64,000 bases of DNA. Origin: Streptomyces showdoensis (lineage in GTDB: Bacteria; Actinomycetota; Actinomycetes; Streptomycetales; Streptomycetaceae). Under the pieces are notes generated by a model. It was given only the letters and a program-made list of their open reading frames with translations. It did no database searches and was not told the origin of the DNA. Below, piece by piece: positions 35,886 to 45,037 of the stretch. The translations under genes and the position numbers were made by a program. Location of the stretch: the NCBI RefSeq assembly GCF_039535475.1, contig NZ_BAAAXG010000026.1:1798001-1862000 (forward strand), written 5' to 3'. The stretch's first letter is position 1. Each line of letters begins with the position of its first letter.

Positions 35886-37397
35886 TCACGTGCCGGACCG
35901 CTGCGCGCTCGCGCGGCGGGCTGCGGCGGCGCCGCTCCGGCCGCGGGACACCGGGCCGCGCTTGCGCCGCTCGGGCGAGGGTGCGGGCGCCGGGGCGGTG
36001 ATCGTGACCGGGACGCCGGAAGGGGTCCGGGCGCCGGTGATCCGGTGGAGGGCTTCCTCGCCGGAGTGGACCTGGGTGATCCGGGGGGAGACGCCGGCGT
36101 CGTCCATGAGGCGGGTCAGGCCGCGGCGCTGGCTGGAGGTGACCAGGGTGACGACGCTGCCGGACTCGCCCGCACGGGCGGTGCGGCCGCCGCGGTGGAG
36201 GTAGTCCTTGTGGTCGGTGGGCGGGTCCACGTTGACGACGAGGTCGAGGTTGTCGACGTGGATGCCGCGGGCGGCGACGTTGGTGGCGACCAGGACGGTG
36301 ACGTGTCCGGTCTTGAACTGGGCGAGGGTGCGGGTGCGCTGGGGCTGGGACTTGCCGCCGTGGAGCGCCGCGGCGCGCACCCCGCTGTCGCGGAGGTCCT
36401 GGGTGAGCCGGTCCACGGCGTGCTTGGTGTCCAGGAACATGATCACCCGTCCCTCGCGCGCCGCGATCTCCGTTGTCACCCGGTGCTTGTCCGCGGCGTG
36501 CACGAGCAGGAGGTGGTGTTCCATCGTGGTGACCGCGCCCTGGGAGGCGTCGACGGAGTGGACGACGGGATCGGTGAGGTACCGGCGGACCAGGAGGTCG
36601 ATGTTGCGGTCCAGGGTGGCGGAGAACAGCATCCGCTGGCCTTCGGCGCGCACCTGGTCCAGGAGGGCGGTGACCTGGGGCATGAATCCCATGTCGGCCA
36701 TCTGGTCGGCCTCGTCCAGGACCGAGACCGCGACCTGGCTCAGCGCGCAGTCGCCCCGGTCGACGAGGTCCCCCAGGCGGCCGGGCGTGGCGATGACCAC
36801 TTCGGCGCCCTCGCGCAGGGCACGGGCCTGGCGTCCGATGGGCATGCCGCCGACCACGGTCGCCAGGCGCAGCCTGACGGCGCGCGCGTAGGGCGTGAGG
36901 GCGTCGGTCACCTGCTGGGCCAGTTCGCGTGTGGGCACGAGGACCAGGGCGAGCGGCCGACGGGGCTCGGCGCGTTGCCCGGCGGTGCGGGCCAGGAGCG
37001 CCAGGCCGAAGGCGAGCGTCTTGCCGGAGCCGGTCCGGCCGCGGCCCAGTACGTCACGACCCACGAGGGAGTTCGGCAGGGTCGCGCCCTGGATCGGGAA
37101 CGGCACGGACACGCCCTGCGCGGTGAGCTCGGCCAGGAGCTCCCTGGGCATCCCGAGTTCGCCGAAGGTCTCGACGGAAGGCAGCGCGGGAGTGATCGTC
37201 TTCGGGAGGGCGAACTCGCCCTGCACCGCGGCGGGTCGTCGGCTGTGGCCGCCCGAACGGCTCGGACTTCCGGCCCGGCCGAGGGCGGACGAGCCGAAGC
37301 GGCCGGCCCGGACGGGAGCGGCGGTGGGACCGAACCCGGAGCCGCCGGTGCGTCGGCGGCCGCGCGAGGAGCGGCTGTTCGTACGGGTGGGGTTCAT
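35886..37397 (-). CDS. DEAD-box RNA helicase
   Basis: A 503-residue helicase of the cold-inducible type. Motifs in order: Q-motif region PFPIQGATLP, motif I GRGRTGSGKT, Ia PTRELAQQV, Ib TPGRLGDL, motif II VLDEADQM, III SATL, then VATNVAARGIHVDNLDLVVN and HRGGRTARAG in the second domain. The first 60 and last 45 residues are Arg/Ser-rich tails likely to bind RNA. AGGAAGG precedes ATG 37397. It is transcribed away from a cold-shock protein gene on the same strand. Confidence 0.93.
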   Translation of the reverse strand: MNPTRTNSRSSRGRRRTGGSGFGPTAAPVRAGRFGSSALGRAGSPSRSGGHSRRPAAVQGEFALPKTITPALPSVETFGELGMPRELLAELTAQGVSVPFPIQGATLPNSLVGRDVLGRGRTGSGKTLAFGLALLARTAGQRAEPRRPLALVLVPTRELAQQVTDALTPYARAVRLRLATVVGGMPIGRQARALREGAEVVIATPGRLGDLVDRGDCALSQVAVSVLDEADQMADMGFMPQVTALLDQVRAEGQRMLFSATLDRNIDLLVRRYLTDPVVHSVDASQGAVTTMEHHLLLVHAADKHRVTTEIAAREGRVIMFLDTKHAVDRLTQDLRDSGVRAAALHGGKSQPQRTRTLAQFKTGHVTVLVATNVAARGIHVDNLDLVVNVDPPTDHKDYLHRGGRTARAGESGSVVTLVTSSQRRGLTRLMDDAGVSPRITQVHSGEEALHRITGARTPSGVPVTITAPAPAPSPERRKRGPVSRGRSGAAAARRASAQRSGT

Positions 37398-37681
37398 CCA
37401 GAACCTTCCTTGATGCGGCACGTCACCAAGGAATTCCCCCAGGATCGGAGCAGTGCGGGGAACCGCAAGAACGGGCCGATGGGAATGGGGAAAAAATTCC
37501 GTGAGCCTGTGATTCGTGCCGGCGCACAGGCGCTGAAATGCGAAAAGGAGTTCCGTCGAACGGGTGTCGAGGTTCCGGGGCGACCGCGGGACACGCGTGC
37601 GAAGCGGCGTCGTCCCCGGGCCCGTGGGCAGCGGTCTTCGGCGGACGCCCTGCCGGTGGAACGCTGCCGGAAAATGCGTGC

Positions 37682-37719
37682 AGCTGGGGCCCGCACCCCG
37701 AGGGATGCGGGCCCCAGCT
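37682..37719 (-). terminator. Hairpin after the cold-shock gene
   Basis: A perfect 14-bp inverted repeat (arms 37682-37695 and 37706-37719) lies just past the cspA-like stop. No long T-run follows, which is usual for streptomycete terminators. The remainder of 37398-37681 is the helicase leader, with no gene seen. Confidence 0.7.
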
Positions 37720-37737
37720 ACGAATTGCGCGTCAGTT

Positions 37738-38288
<551 letters not shown>

Positions 38289-38849
38289 TCATCTCGGCAT
38301 GCCCTGGGGCGGGTAGATCATGCGTACCCCGACGACGGGGTGGGGGCGGGGACGGGGCTGCGGGAAGGCGCCGCCGTCCGTCTCCCAGGCGTCCTCACCG
38401 GCCCCTGCCTCCCGAAGGAGCCGACCGGTCGCGTTCTCCTCGGACATCAGGGTGCCGGTGGTGTGGACGTTGCCCGGGGCGGACGCGGCGGCCATCAGGC
38501 GCGTGGCGGAGGCGGGCCCGGTTTCCGGGGGGATCACGAGCAGGTCGCAGCGGTCGTGGCCGTACGACAGCAGGATCATCGTGTCGGGGTCCTGGCCGGT
38601 GAACCAGCCGACGTGCACGGCGTAGCCGCCGACGGGGACCTTGCGCAGGGCGACAGGCCAGGGAGCCGGGTTCGCAGTGATGCGCGTGACGCGTCCGAAG
38701 CGGTCCCGCAGCGCCTCCACCAGGGGGAGCAGCTCGGTGGCGAGGTCGCGTGAGTACGGCCACCAGGCGCCGTCCAGCAGGCCGGCCATGGAGGTGTTCG
38801 GGGTCAGGGCCAGGCGGGCCCGGCGGGTGGGAGCGGTGGTGCTGGTCAT
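38289..38849 (-). CDS. DUF5994 protein, subfamily a, copy 1
   Basis: A 186-residue protein with the DUF5994 core: RLALTPNTSMAGLLDGAWWP, YSRDLATELLPLVEALRDRF, ITANPAPWP and HVGWFTGQDPDTMILLSYG. The tail is proline-rich. It resembles the gene at 45625-46179 most closely, including in the upstream DNA. The function is unknown. It is one of four DUF5994 genes in the window. Confidence 0.82.
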   Translation of the reverse strand: MTSTTAPTRRARLALTPNTSMAGLLDGAWWPYSRDLATELLPLVEALRDRFGRVTRITANPAPWPVALRKVPVGGYAVHVGWFTGQDPDTMILLSYGHDRCDLLVIPPETGPASATRLMAAASAPGNVHTTGTLMSEENATGRLLREAGAGEDAWETDGGAFPQPRPRPHPVVGVRMIYPPQGMPR

Positions 38850-39010
38850 GAGACCGGGACCCGTCCCCGGGGCGCGCGGGGCGCCCCGGCCTAGTGAGCG
38901 CCGGGAACGACGTCCGCGTGAGAGCGGGTGTACGAGGTGATCCCGGTACCTCCAACGTACTCTGCGCCGGAGCCGGACGGGGGCGGCGGCCTCGCCGCGG
39001 GCCCGGTCCG

Positions 39011-39110
39011 AGCGTGTGGGACAGATCGCGTGTCACGGCCGTACGCTCCGGTCGGCCGGGCCATGGGGGGCGGGGTGTCCGTTCATGGCCGGCGGCGGCA
39101 GGAGCGACCG
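39011..39110 (-). pseudogene. Remnant of a PP2C phosphatase gene
   Basis: Minus-strand fragments match the intact PP2C gene at 46398-47603. RSLLPPPAM corresponds to WSLLPPLAM in the middle of the intact protein, and AVTRDLSHTL corresponds to AVARDLSHTL near its C-terminus. About 600 bp between them is missing, and the frame is broken. It lies between two DUF5994 genes just as the intact copy does. Confidence 0.6.
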
Positions 39111-39371
39111 CGGGAGGCGGGTGCCACCGCCGGGGTGGTGCGGCTGCGCTGCGACCCGCCCGCGCACGCCCGGAGCGGGCACTGCCTCGGTACGCCCACG
39201 GTGCGTCCGAAGCCGCCGGCGCCGACCGGTTCCCCGGCCGGGAGCGGCGCTTCCGCGCGGCCTCCCGGAGTACGGTGAAAGAACGGGGCCGTTGCCCCGC
39301 CCGCCGGCCCGGCGTCCGCCGGGGACCGGTCCGGGCGGCAGCGGCACCACCCGTGGACGGGCGGACCGGTC

Positions 39372-39947
39372 ATGACCGACACAGGCATTCCCTCCAAGCA
39401 GTCACGCCTCCTGCCGGACGAGGTCCACCGGGCCGTCGGACCGGGCACCGCGCTGCTCCGGCTGGAGACGACGGGATCCCGGCAGAGCCTCCTCGACGGC
39501 GCGTGGTGGCCGCGCTCGCGCGACGCCGAGCGGGAGATCCCCCCGTTGATCACCGCCCTGACCGAACACCTCGGGCCCATCACCCGAGTCGGCCTCGACG
39601 CCTCCGCCTGGAACGGCCTCCCCACTCGCCTGACCGTCGACGACCGGGTCGTGCACCTCGACTCCTTCTCCGTCGGCGACGACACCGTCCTGATCACCCG
39701 CGGCGACAACGACCACTTCTCCCTCATGGTCGTCCCGCCCGCCACCACGCCCGAGGCCGCCCGCACGGCAATGGCCCGCGCGGTCCACGCCGACAACGTC
39801 ACCCGGGCCGCCGACATCCTCCTCGCCGAACTCCCCCACGCCGCAGCCCCGTCGGGCAGTGCGTCCCCGGACGACCACGAAGCCCCGGGTCGCCGACCCT
39901 TCGAACCGCCGCGGGGCACGACAGCCCCCAAAAGGTCTGGACAATGA
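39372..39947 (+). CDS. DUF5994 protein, subfamily b, copy 1
   Basis: A 191-residue protein: VGPGTALLRLETTGSRQSLL, DGAWWPRSRDAEREIPPLI and VHLDSFSVGDDTVLITRGDN. It is highly similar to 48251-48760, but its last 30 residues run into the tRNA-terminator repeat and end KRSGQ, so the natural C-terminus was probably replaced. The upstream CCTCCCGGAGTACGGTGAAA block is shared with the other copy. Confidence 0.8.
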   Translation: MTDTGIPSKQSRLLPDEVHRAVGPGTALLRLETTGSRQSLLDGAWWPRSRDAEREIPPLITALTEHLGPITRVGLDASAWNGLPTRLTVDDRVVHLDSFSVGDDTVLITRGDNDHFSLMVVPPATTPEAARTAMARAVHADNVTRAADILLAELPHAAAPSGSASPDDHEAPGRRPFEPPRGTTAPKRSGQ

Positions 39948-39948
39948 C

Positions 39949-40010
39949 GAAGGCCCAGGTCTCTGACCTGGGCCTTCATTGAAGAGCGGATGACGGGAAT
40001 CGAACCCGCG
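39949..40010 (-). mobile_element. Truncated tRNA-Gly 3' end with terminator (att-like copy 1)
   Basis: The 26 bases at 39985-40010 match the T-arm and 3' acceptor strand of the intact tRNA-Gly at 50908-50978. A hairpin (39949-39960 and 39966-39977) corresponds to the tRNA terminator. After position 40010 the similarity stops. This is what remains of a displaced tRNA 3' end after site-specific insertion; the shorter match suggests the older event. Confidence 0.75.
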
Positions 40011-40139
40011 AACCGCCGCCTCGTCTGGTGACGCATCAGAGTCCGGGCCCGCGCGGAGCCGGTCGGCGCACGCCGCAGGTGGAGACGGAAACGGATACGC
40101 CTCGTCGCCCGACGCCGAAGCCGTCGTCACGGGTGGGGG

Positions 40140-40343
40140 CTAGCCTGCCTCGCGTCGAGCCGCACTCGTGCCAGAGGCGGACACGTGCGCGTCCTCGTCA
40201 AACAGGAACGCTTCGATCTCCCCGAAGTCGGGCGCCTGGAAGAGATGTGTGGTGGGGTGCGGCGATGCTGTGGCGGCGCAGGGGGACGTCTCTACCGGAG
40301 CGGAGAACGGCGAGGTCAGGTCGATGACAGGGGTCCTCTTCAT
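40140..40343 (-). CDS. Small hypothetical protein
   Basis: A 67-codon frame starting MKRTPVIDLTSPFSAP and containing FGEIEAFLFDEDAHVSA. No family was recognised. It lies downstream of the CarD-like small gene on the same strand, with 47 bp between. Codon bias is weaker than in neighbouring genes, so it is a tentative call. Confidence 0.35.
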   Translation of the reverse strand: MKRTPVIDLTSPFSAPVETSPCAATASPHPTTHLFQAPDFGEIEAFLFDEDAHVSASGTSAARREAG

Positions 40344-40390
40344 GGGGGTCCGTGAATGGATCTGGTGCGCTGTGACCGGGCAGGGTGGCC

Positions 40391-40612
40391 CTACAACTTG
40401 CTCATCTTGGCGTACGGACTCGGGATCCGCTCTTGCACTGAGCCGAAATCCACGACCGCCGCTATCCCGACCTCGATGCCGGTGACCCGGCCGAGGCCGT
40501 GCACGTCGTGTGTGACCTGGTCGCCTACGGCGAACTGCTTGGGGGGCGGCGTAACCGGGGCTTTGAAGGGGCTGGTGGGCAAGAAGCGCTTCGGTGCACT
40601 GGGCTTTGTCAT
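40391..40612 (-). CDS. Small CarD-like domain protein
   Basis: A 73-residue protein whose core KQFAVGDQVTHDVHGLGRVT and VVDFGSVQERIPSPYAK resembles the small beta-barrel of CarD/Tudor-like RNA polymerase-interacting domains. The N-terminal 27 residues are basic and proline-rich. Similar small proteins are widespread in streptomycetes without assigned function. No neighbour clarifies the role. Confidence 0.65.
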   Translation of the reverse strand: MTKPSAPKRFLPTSPFKAPVTPPPKQFAVGDQVTHDVHGLGRVTGIEVGIAAVVDFGSVQERIPSPYAKMSKL

Positions 40613-40836
40613 TGCTGCCAGTATGCGCCCACGCGTATCAGTTGTGGCTGTTCATGTCCGCAGCGCGTGGTAGCCGAGAAGGGGCTCGCCGAAAGGGTCC
40701 GCACAGGGCCGTGCCGAGTGGGCTACGCCGGTGGCGGACATGACGTCCGTGACGGGTCCGTTCCAGGAGGTGAGCTGCTCAAAGGACGGCCAGGCGCCGG
40801 CACCAGGACCGGAACCGCGACGCGACCGGACAGACC

Positions 40837-40980
40837 ATGTGGGATGAGGGGCTGGCTCCACGCCGGGCCGGCGGGCTTCTCTACAGCGCGGGGGCGGTCG
40901 TCTACGCCCTCCAGCGCCCCGACCCCTCGCCTCGCTGGTTCGGCTTCCACGAGGTCTTCCACGCGGTCCAACCCCCTCAA
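40837..40980 (+). pseudogene. C-terminal fragment of a hemolysin III/PAQR membrane protein
   Basis: The translation GLAPRRAGGLLYSAGAVVYA followed by PDPSPRWFGFHEVFHAV matches the last helices of TrhA/hemolysin III proteins, including the conserved FHEVFH. Everything upstream is missing and the end runs into the MerR gene. The segment 40613-40836 shows no other supported gene. Confidence 0.65.
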
Positions 40981-41315
40981 GCCGCGGCCGACGGGTGGAC
41001 CGTTTCGATGGCGCGGCGGTATTCGGCGTTGATGCGCTGGGCGTCTTCGAGCTGGTCTTCCAGGACGATGATGCGGCAGGCGGCTTCGATCGGGGTTCCC
41101 TGGTCGACGAGTTCCCGGGCGCGGGCGGCGATGCGCAGCTGGTAGCGGGAGTAGCGGCGGTGGCCGCCCTCGGAGCGCAGCGGGGTGATCAGACGGTGCT
41201 CACCCAGGGCCCGCAGGAAGGCGGGGGTGGTGCCGAGCATTTCGGCGGCCCGGCCCATCGTGTAGGCGGGATAGTCGTCGTCGTCGAGACGGTCGTACGA
41301 GTCATCTGCTGTCAT
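40977..41315 (-). CDS. MerR-like HTH regulator, copy 2
   Basis: A 112-residue paralogue of the 34032-34370 gene, of identical length. YTMGRAAEMLGTTPAFLRAL and ITPLRSEGGHRRYSRYQLR form the HTH. ATG 41315 is preferred, preceded by GAGAGG; GTG 41321 is two codons upstream. Both copies keep the same leader hairpin and long upstream block, so they probably answer to the same control. Confidence 0.87.
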   Translation of the reverse strand: MTADDSYDRLDDDDYPAYTMGRAAEMLGTTPAFLRALGEHRLITPLRSEGGHRRYSRYQLRIAARARELVDQGTPIEAACRIIVLEDQLEDAQRINAEYRRAIETVHPSAAA

Positions 41316-41341
41316 CTGCACCTCTCTCTGGAACGCGTGGA

Positions 41342-41374
41342 GGGGCCCTGGTGCCGTACTGGCACCGGGGCCCC
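41342..41374 (-). promoter_or_regulatory. Leader hairpin of MerR copy 2
   Basis: A 14-bp inverted repeat (41342-41355 and 41361-41374) with one mismatch in DNA that becomes a G-U pair in RNA. It aligns with the hairpin at 34397-34429, so pairing is kept while the sequence differs. Confidence 0.6.
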
Positions 41375-41389
41375 GAAGGAACTTCTACA

Positions 41390-42140
41390 CCACATGCCGA
41401 CCGTGATACTGCGTCGGCCTTCCGTGTCCGCGTGCCCGACCCAGTAGCTGTCGGGCGTGCGGGGATCGCGGTTGCTTGACCGGAGACCACCTCACTATCG
41501 ATGTCCTGCGGTACCCGGACTCGAGTCTTCCGTCCGGGCGATCCTGATGGTGCTTCGTTCCTCCGTTCTTCCCTCGGTGATCAACTACCTACCACTGGGG
41601 TACTACGTGCTGCTGGTACTGCTCTACTGCTGGTACTGCTGGTACTGCTGGTACTGCTGGTACTGCTGGTGATGCGAACTGCTCAGTGGCCTGTGTCAGC
41701 GCCACTCTTCGGCAGCCAGCCCCGTTGCCCGTCCTGCGTCTGCTCTGGCTTGGAACCCCACTGCCGAACGTCCCGGTGCGCGCGCCCGCAGCCGACGCCT
41801 TCACCAGGGGTACTGCTCACTGACTTCACTGCGGGGTACTGCGTACTGCACGCACGGGTACCGCGTCTGCCATGACCGCGGTCCCGCTCATGGCGGCCCC
41901 TGATCACTGCGGGCCACCCGGTCCGGCCGCCAGTCCCGTCGCCGTCCTGCAACAACCCTGGCTTCGAAACTCCGCCGCCGCACCGTCCTGCGAACTGCAA
42001 CTACCTGTACTGCTGGTACTGCTTGCCGGCAGTTCGTCTCTGCCAGGCCCTGCTGTCCTTCTCGGCTACGGAAGAAACCATAGCTACGCCACTGCCCAAT
42101 GTCTACTCTGGCCAATATAGATTTTCGCGAGCCTGGCAGT
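41390..42140 (-). promoter_or_regulatory. Long conserved leader or control region, copy 2
   Basis: About 750 bp aligned by eye with 34440-34960, but with an extra internal segment of about 230 bp that includes a 9-bp repeat. Shared blocks include ACCGGAGACCACCTCACTAT, CCTGATCACTGCGGGCCACC and, at the outer edge, ATGTCTACTCTGGCCAATAT. No frame is kept across both copies, so it is treated as non-coding. Confidence 0.55.
41611..41670. repeat. 9-bp repeat GGTACTGCT
   Basis: Six to seven near-perfect copies of GGTACTGCT, with a single copy elsewhere in the same leader region near 42010. The array is absent from the equivalent place in leader copy 1. Confidence 0.85.
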
Positions 42141-42272
42141 GAGGTAATCAGCTTCGGGCAATGACGCGGGTGGGGCGCAGGGCGGTCGCACCTGGTTGAT
42201 CGCCGCTTCTCGGGGCAGATGCGGCGGGCGGGGAGGAACGGGCATGAGTGATCCGCAGACCAGGGGGATCCG

Positions 42273-42635
42273 ATGGAAACGATGAGCGTCGGCATCGCGA
42301 TCGACCACCCTGCGGGTTCCATCGCCCGGGCGCGTGACAGGGCCCGGTCCTTCCTCGACGGGCTCATGCCGGCGCTCGCGTCCGAGGCCGCCGACACCGT
42401 GGTCCTGGTGGTCTCGGAACTCGTCACCAATGCCCTGCGGCACGGCGGCGGCATCTGCGTCCTGGACTTGGCCGCCCGTCCGGGCGGCATGGTGGCCGTG
42501 CACGACCCCAGCCCCCATGCCCCGCGCATGCGTACCCCCGGCCTCGACGGCGGAACTGGAGGCTTCGGGTGGCCCATGGTCAGGCGAGGGACGGGGGAAC
42601 CGTCGCGGGGACGGGGCGCAGGTGCAGGAGCCTGA
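42273..42635 (+). pseudogene. RsbW-like ATP-binding (HATPase) protein with a shifted C-terminus
   Basis: The first 110 residues are a normal streptomycete anti-sigma-type HATPase: N-box ELVTNALRHGGG, then VHDPSPHAPRMRTPGLDGGT and GGFGWPMVRR. After MVRR the frame yields Gly/Arg low-complexity sequence. The expected ending (GKAVAALLS) occurs in another frame and reads to a stop at 42719-42721. One missing base near 42580 would explain it. It may still make a truncated protein. Confidence 0.6.
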
Positions 42636-42736
42636 AGGCCATGACGTCCGCTGAAGGGAAAGCGGTGGCGGCCCTTCTCTCCGGAAGGCATGACCCGTTG
42701 AGGGGACGGGACGAGCCGTGAATAGTATCGGCTCTC

Positions 42737-43096
42737 ATGGCGAAGCTTGACGAGCTGCTCGTGGACGTTGCCACCCTGGTGGAGTCCGGGCAGAGCAATC
42801 AGATGTCCTTGACGGTGGTCGTCGGTGGCACGGTCATCACCGGCCGACTGGCGCCCGAAGCGGTATGGAGGCAGCGGGTCTCGGAGGTCCTGGCGGACTC
42901 CGCCCGCCTGGGAGAGTTCTCCGCCGTCTTCACCGCACCCACCCGGAACGACGGACCGCCCACCCATCTGCACTTCCACCTGGCGCGGATCCTTCAGGGC
43001 ACGGTGGGGATCCCGGAGACGGGCGGGATGTACCGCGTCTCGATCGCGGACGTGAGCGCCTGGACCATGGGCGACTTCAGCTACTCCGATCACTGA
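42737..43096 (+). CDS. Conserved hypothetical protein
   Basis: A 119-residue protein: MAKLDELLVDVATLVESGQS, MSLTVVVGGTVITGRLAPEA and GGMYRVSIADVSAWTMGDF. The codon bias is strong, so it is surely a gene. It resembles small streptomycete proteins often near gas-vesicle or stress loci, but I cannot name a family. Confidence 0.7.
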   Translation: MAKLDELLVDVATLVESGQSNQMSLTVVVGGTVITGRLAPEAVWRQRVSEVLADSARLGEFSAVFTAPTRNDGPPTHLHFHLARILQGTVGIPETGGMYRVSIADVSAWTMGDFSYSDH

Positions 43097-43394
43097 CCCC
43101 GTACCGCGTCACGAATCACCCGCCGGGATCTGGCGAGCGCTGTTCCTGGAGCGCCGGCTCACCCGGCTCGACGCCCACGTCGATGCCCTTCGTCTGGTCC
43201 CGCCCCGGGAGGCTCGGGGTGCCCTCCTGGCCGATGCGGACACCCCCCTGTACGCGCGGCTCGCCGAGGAATGGGCTGGTCGGGGCGCCACCGTGCCCTG
43301 GCGTCCCGACCCGCTGTGGCGGCGTCTGGCTCCCACGCGGAGGGCGCGCCAGGCCCCGAGAGGTCTAGACAACAACAAAGGCCCAGGTCGCTGA
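43095..43394 (+). pseudogene. Coding remnant lacking a start, ending in the tRNA repeat
   Basis: A frame with good codon bias reads VPRHESPAGIWRALFLERRL, LTRLDAHVDALRLVPP and EEWAGRGATVPWRPDPLWRR. It has no ATG/GTG start after the previous in-frame stop. Its last dozen codons lie in the tRNA-Gly terminator repeat, so the C-terminus was replaced or extended by the insertion junction. The family was not recognised. Confidence 0.45.
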
Positions 43395-43453
43395 CCCGGG
43401 CCTTCTTGCAAGAGCGGATGACGGGAATCGAACCCGCGCTATAAGCTTGGGAA
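43378..43453 (-). mobile_element. Truncated tRNA-Gly 3' end with terminator (att-like copy 2)
   Basis: The 41 bases 43413-43453 match the intact tRNA-Gly from the discriminator base back through the anticodon loop, then diverge. A terminator-like hairpin lies at 43378-43404. This has the form of an attachment-site copy left when an element inserted at the tRNA 3' end. Between here and 43848 no gene is supported. Confidence 0.8.
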
Positions 43454-43848
43454 TCACCGTCGCCTTGGCCGCCCACATGGCCTCTGACCTGCGGGCAAGC
43501 ATCTTCGCAGGGTGTTCCGAGGGGTTCCGCCCGCCCCCCCGCCTCCTGGTGACCGCTGTTCACCGCCTTGAAGGGCACGGATGGGGCACGCAACAGGTCT
43601 CCGGCCGAAGTCCACGGTCCATCGAGGACTCCAGTCGCAGGGTGCCCGGGGAGACGCTCCCCCTCACAGCCGCTCCCACTCGGGGCGCTGTCGCGGCGAT
43701 TCCGGAGGACAGCGGTCGCGTCATGGACGTCCGCCTGCCTCGTTCGGATGGAATCTTTCCCCCTTGTCGGGGATCAGTGCTGGTCACATGGGGTGAAAGG
43801 GTCGCGTGGCTCGTTCCCCGGCCCCGGGCGGGAGGCGTTGATGGGGAC

Positions 43849-44271
43849 GTGAGTACTTCAAGCGCCGCACCGATACTGTCCGCCGCTCTCGCCGCCCCCG
43901 CTCCTCCCGTCGTGCACGACTCGGGCGCGGACACCGCGCCCGGCGTCATAGTCGTCGACTCCTGCACCACCCTCGGCACCACCCTGGTCGTCCGCCTCGC
44001 CGGAGAGATCGACCACTTCACCGCCGCCCCGCTGCGGGCACTGCTGGCCTCGGCGGCCGACGACGGCTGCACCGGGCTCGTCCTGGACGCCTCCCGGGTC
44101 ACCTTCTGCGACTCCGGCTTCCTGGCCGTCCTCGACTGGTGGCCCCAGCAGGGACGTCGTCTCAGACTCGCGAACCCCTCCCGGGCCGTTCAGCACCTTC
44201 TGAACGCCGTTGCACCAGCACGACGGCAGCGGGCCCATGCAGGCTCCCTGACGGCGGCAGGCCGGTCATGA
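43849..44271 (+). CDS. STAS-domain anti-sigma factor antagonist
   Basis: A 140-residue protein whose STAS domain covers about residues 35-125: VVRLAGEIDHFTAAPLRAL and GLVLDASRVTFCDSGFLAVL, with the phosphorylatable Ser in CDSG. GTG 43849 is favoured; longer frames upstream lack conserved sequence. Anti-sigma antagonists work with HATPase kinases and PP2C phosphatases, both present nearby (42.3 and 46.4 kb). Confidence 0.82.
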   Translation: MSTSSAAPILSAALAAPAPPVVHDSGADTAPGVIVVDSCTTLGTTLVVRLAGEIDHFTAAPLRALLASAADDGCTGLVLDASRVTFCDSGFLAVLDWWPQQGRRLRLANPSRAVQHLLNAVAPARRQRAHAGSLTAAGRS

Positions 44272-44438
44272 CGTTCCTGCTCCTGACCTGCGTCCCGATG
44301 CTCGCAGCGGTTCTCCTTGCACACGGGGAACCGTGCGAACCAGGGCACCGCCGTCCCGCCCCGCCTCCGCGCCCCGCACCTCGCAGAACTCTGATCCACT
44401 GCCGCCTGGCGCCCCCGCTCCACTGCGCCATGCAATAG
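44268..44438 (+). CDS. Possible small membrane peptide
   Basis: A 56-codon frame overlapping the STAS stop. It begins with a hydrophobic stretch (MTFLLLTCVPMLAAVLLAHG) and continues with a proline/arginine-rich tail. There is no known family; a tentative call based on position and the leading hydrophobic segment. Confidence 0.3.
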   Translation: MTFLLLTCVPMLAAVLLAHGEPCEPGHRRPAPPPRPAPRRTLIHCRLAPPLHCAMQ

Positions 44439-44453
44439 ACGACGGAAGGGGTT

Positions 44454-44479
44454 GGGGCCCGCGACAGCGCGCGGGCCCC
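44454..44479 (+). terminator. Hairpin after the STAS gene
   Basis: GGGGCCCGCG and its complement CGCGGGCCCC face each other across a six-base loop. They close the transcription unit ending near 44438. The rest of the gap to 44727 shows no supported gene. Confidence 0.55.
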
Positions 44480-44727
44480 GACGGCGGATCTCCGGACCGA
44501 CGGACTGGCGTCGCGAGGGACGACGGGCGCCGACGCACCTGCCGGCGCCACGTCCGAGACGCCGGGTGCGCGGGCCTGGCGGCGGTCGTCACAACGGCCC
44601 CGGCGCATTCACTCCGTCGGGGCCGCCCTTCCGGATCGCCACACGTGAGCGTGCTCGATCCATGTTCAATCGTACGACTTCTCGCCCGGGCGGGCCGGGC
44701 GAGAGCGGGACGTCGGGGTGGTCCGGC

Positions 44728-45000
44728 TCAGCCGCGCTCTTGTTCTTCGGCCTCCATGCGGAGGATCCCCTGGTGGGTGAGGGAGACCATCGCGGGTGTG
44801 TTGCCCGGTTCCCAGTCGACGCTGATCAGGCCCTCGCCGGTGAGGTAGGTGCAGGCGGCGGCCAGGTCTTCCTCCGGGATGCGCAGGTCGTTGCGCAGCT
44901 TCCGTCCCGTGATGCCGAGGAGGCGGTTGCCTTCGGTGGCTTCGTAGAGGGCGGTCAGGACCCGCTCGCGGTAGAGCTGTCGCTCGTGGAGTGTGGCCAT
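44728..45000 (-). CDS. Small winged-helix-like hypothetical protein
   Basis: A 90-residue protein: MATLHERQLYRERVLTALYE, LGITGRKLRNDLRIPEEDLA and YLTGEGLISVDWEPGNTPAM. Helix-turn-helix spacing followed by a beta wing fits a winged helix. It is likely a DNA-binding or adaptor protein common in streptomycete accessory regions. Confidence 0.65.
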   Translation of the reverse strand: MATLHERQLYRERVLTALYEATEGNRLLGITGRKLRNDLRIPEEDLAAACTYLTGEGLISVDWEPGNTPAMVSLTHQGILRMEAEEQERG

Positions 45001-45037
45001 GACCGGGTCCTTTCGTCGTGTGAAGGTCCGATTCCGC

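Noticed and set aside
40652..40861. Minus-strand ORF with a plausible ending (SFEQLTSWNGPVTDVMSATG)
   Set aside because: No known family, and half of it lies opposite the hemolysin III remnant. It may be another gene fragment but cannot be supported.
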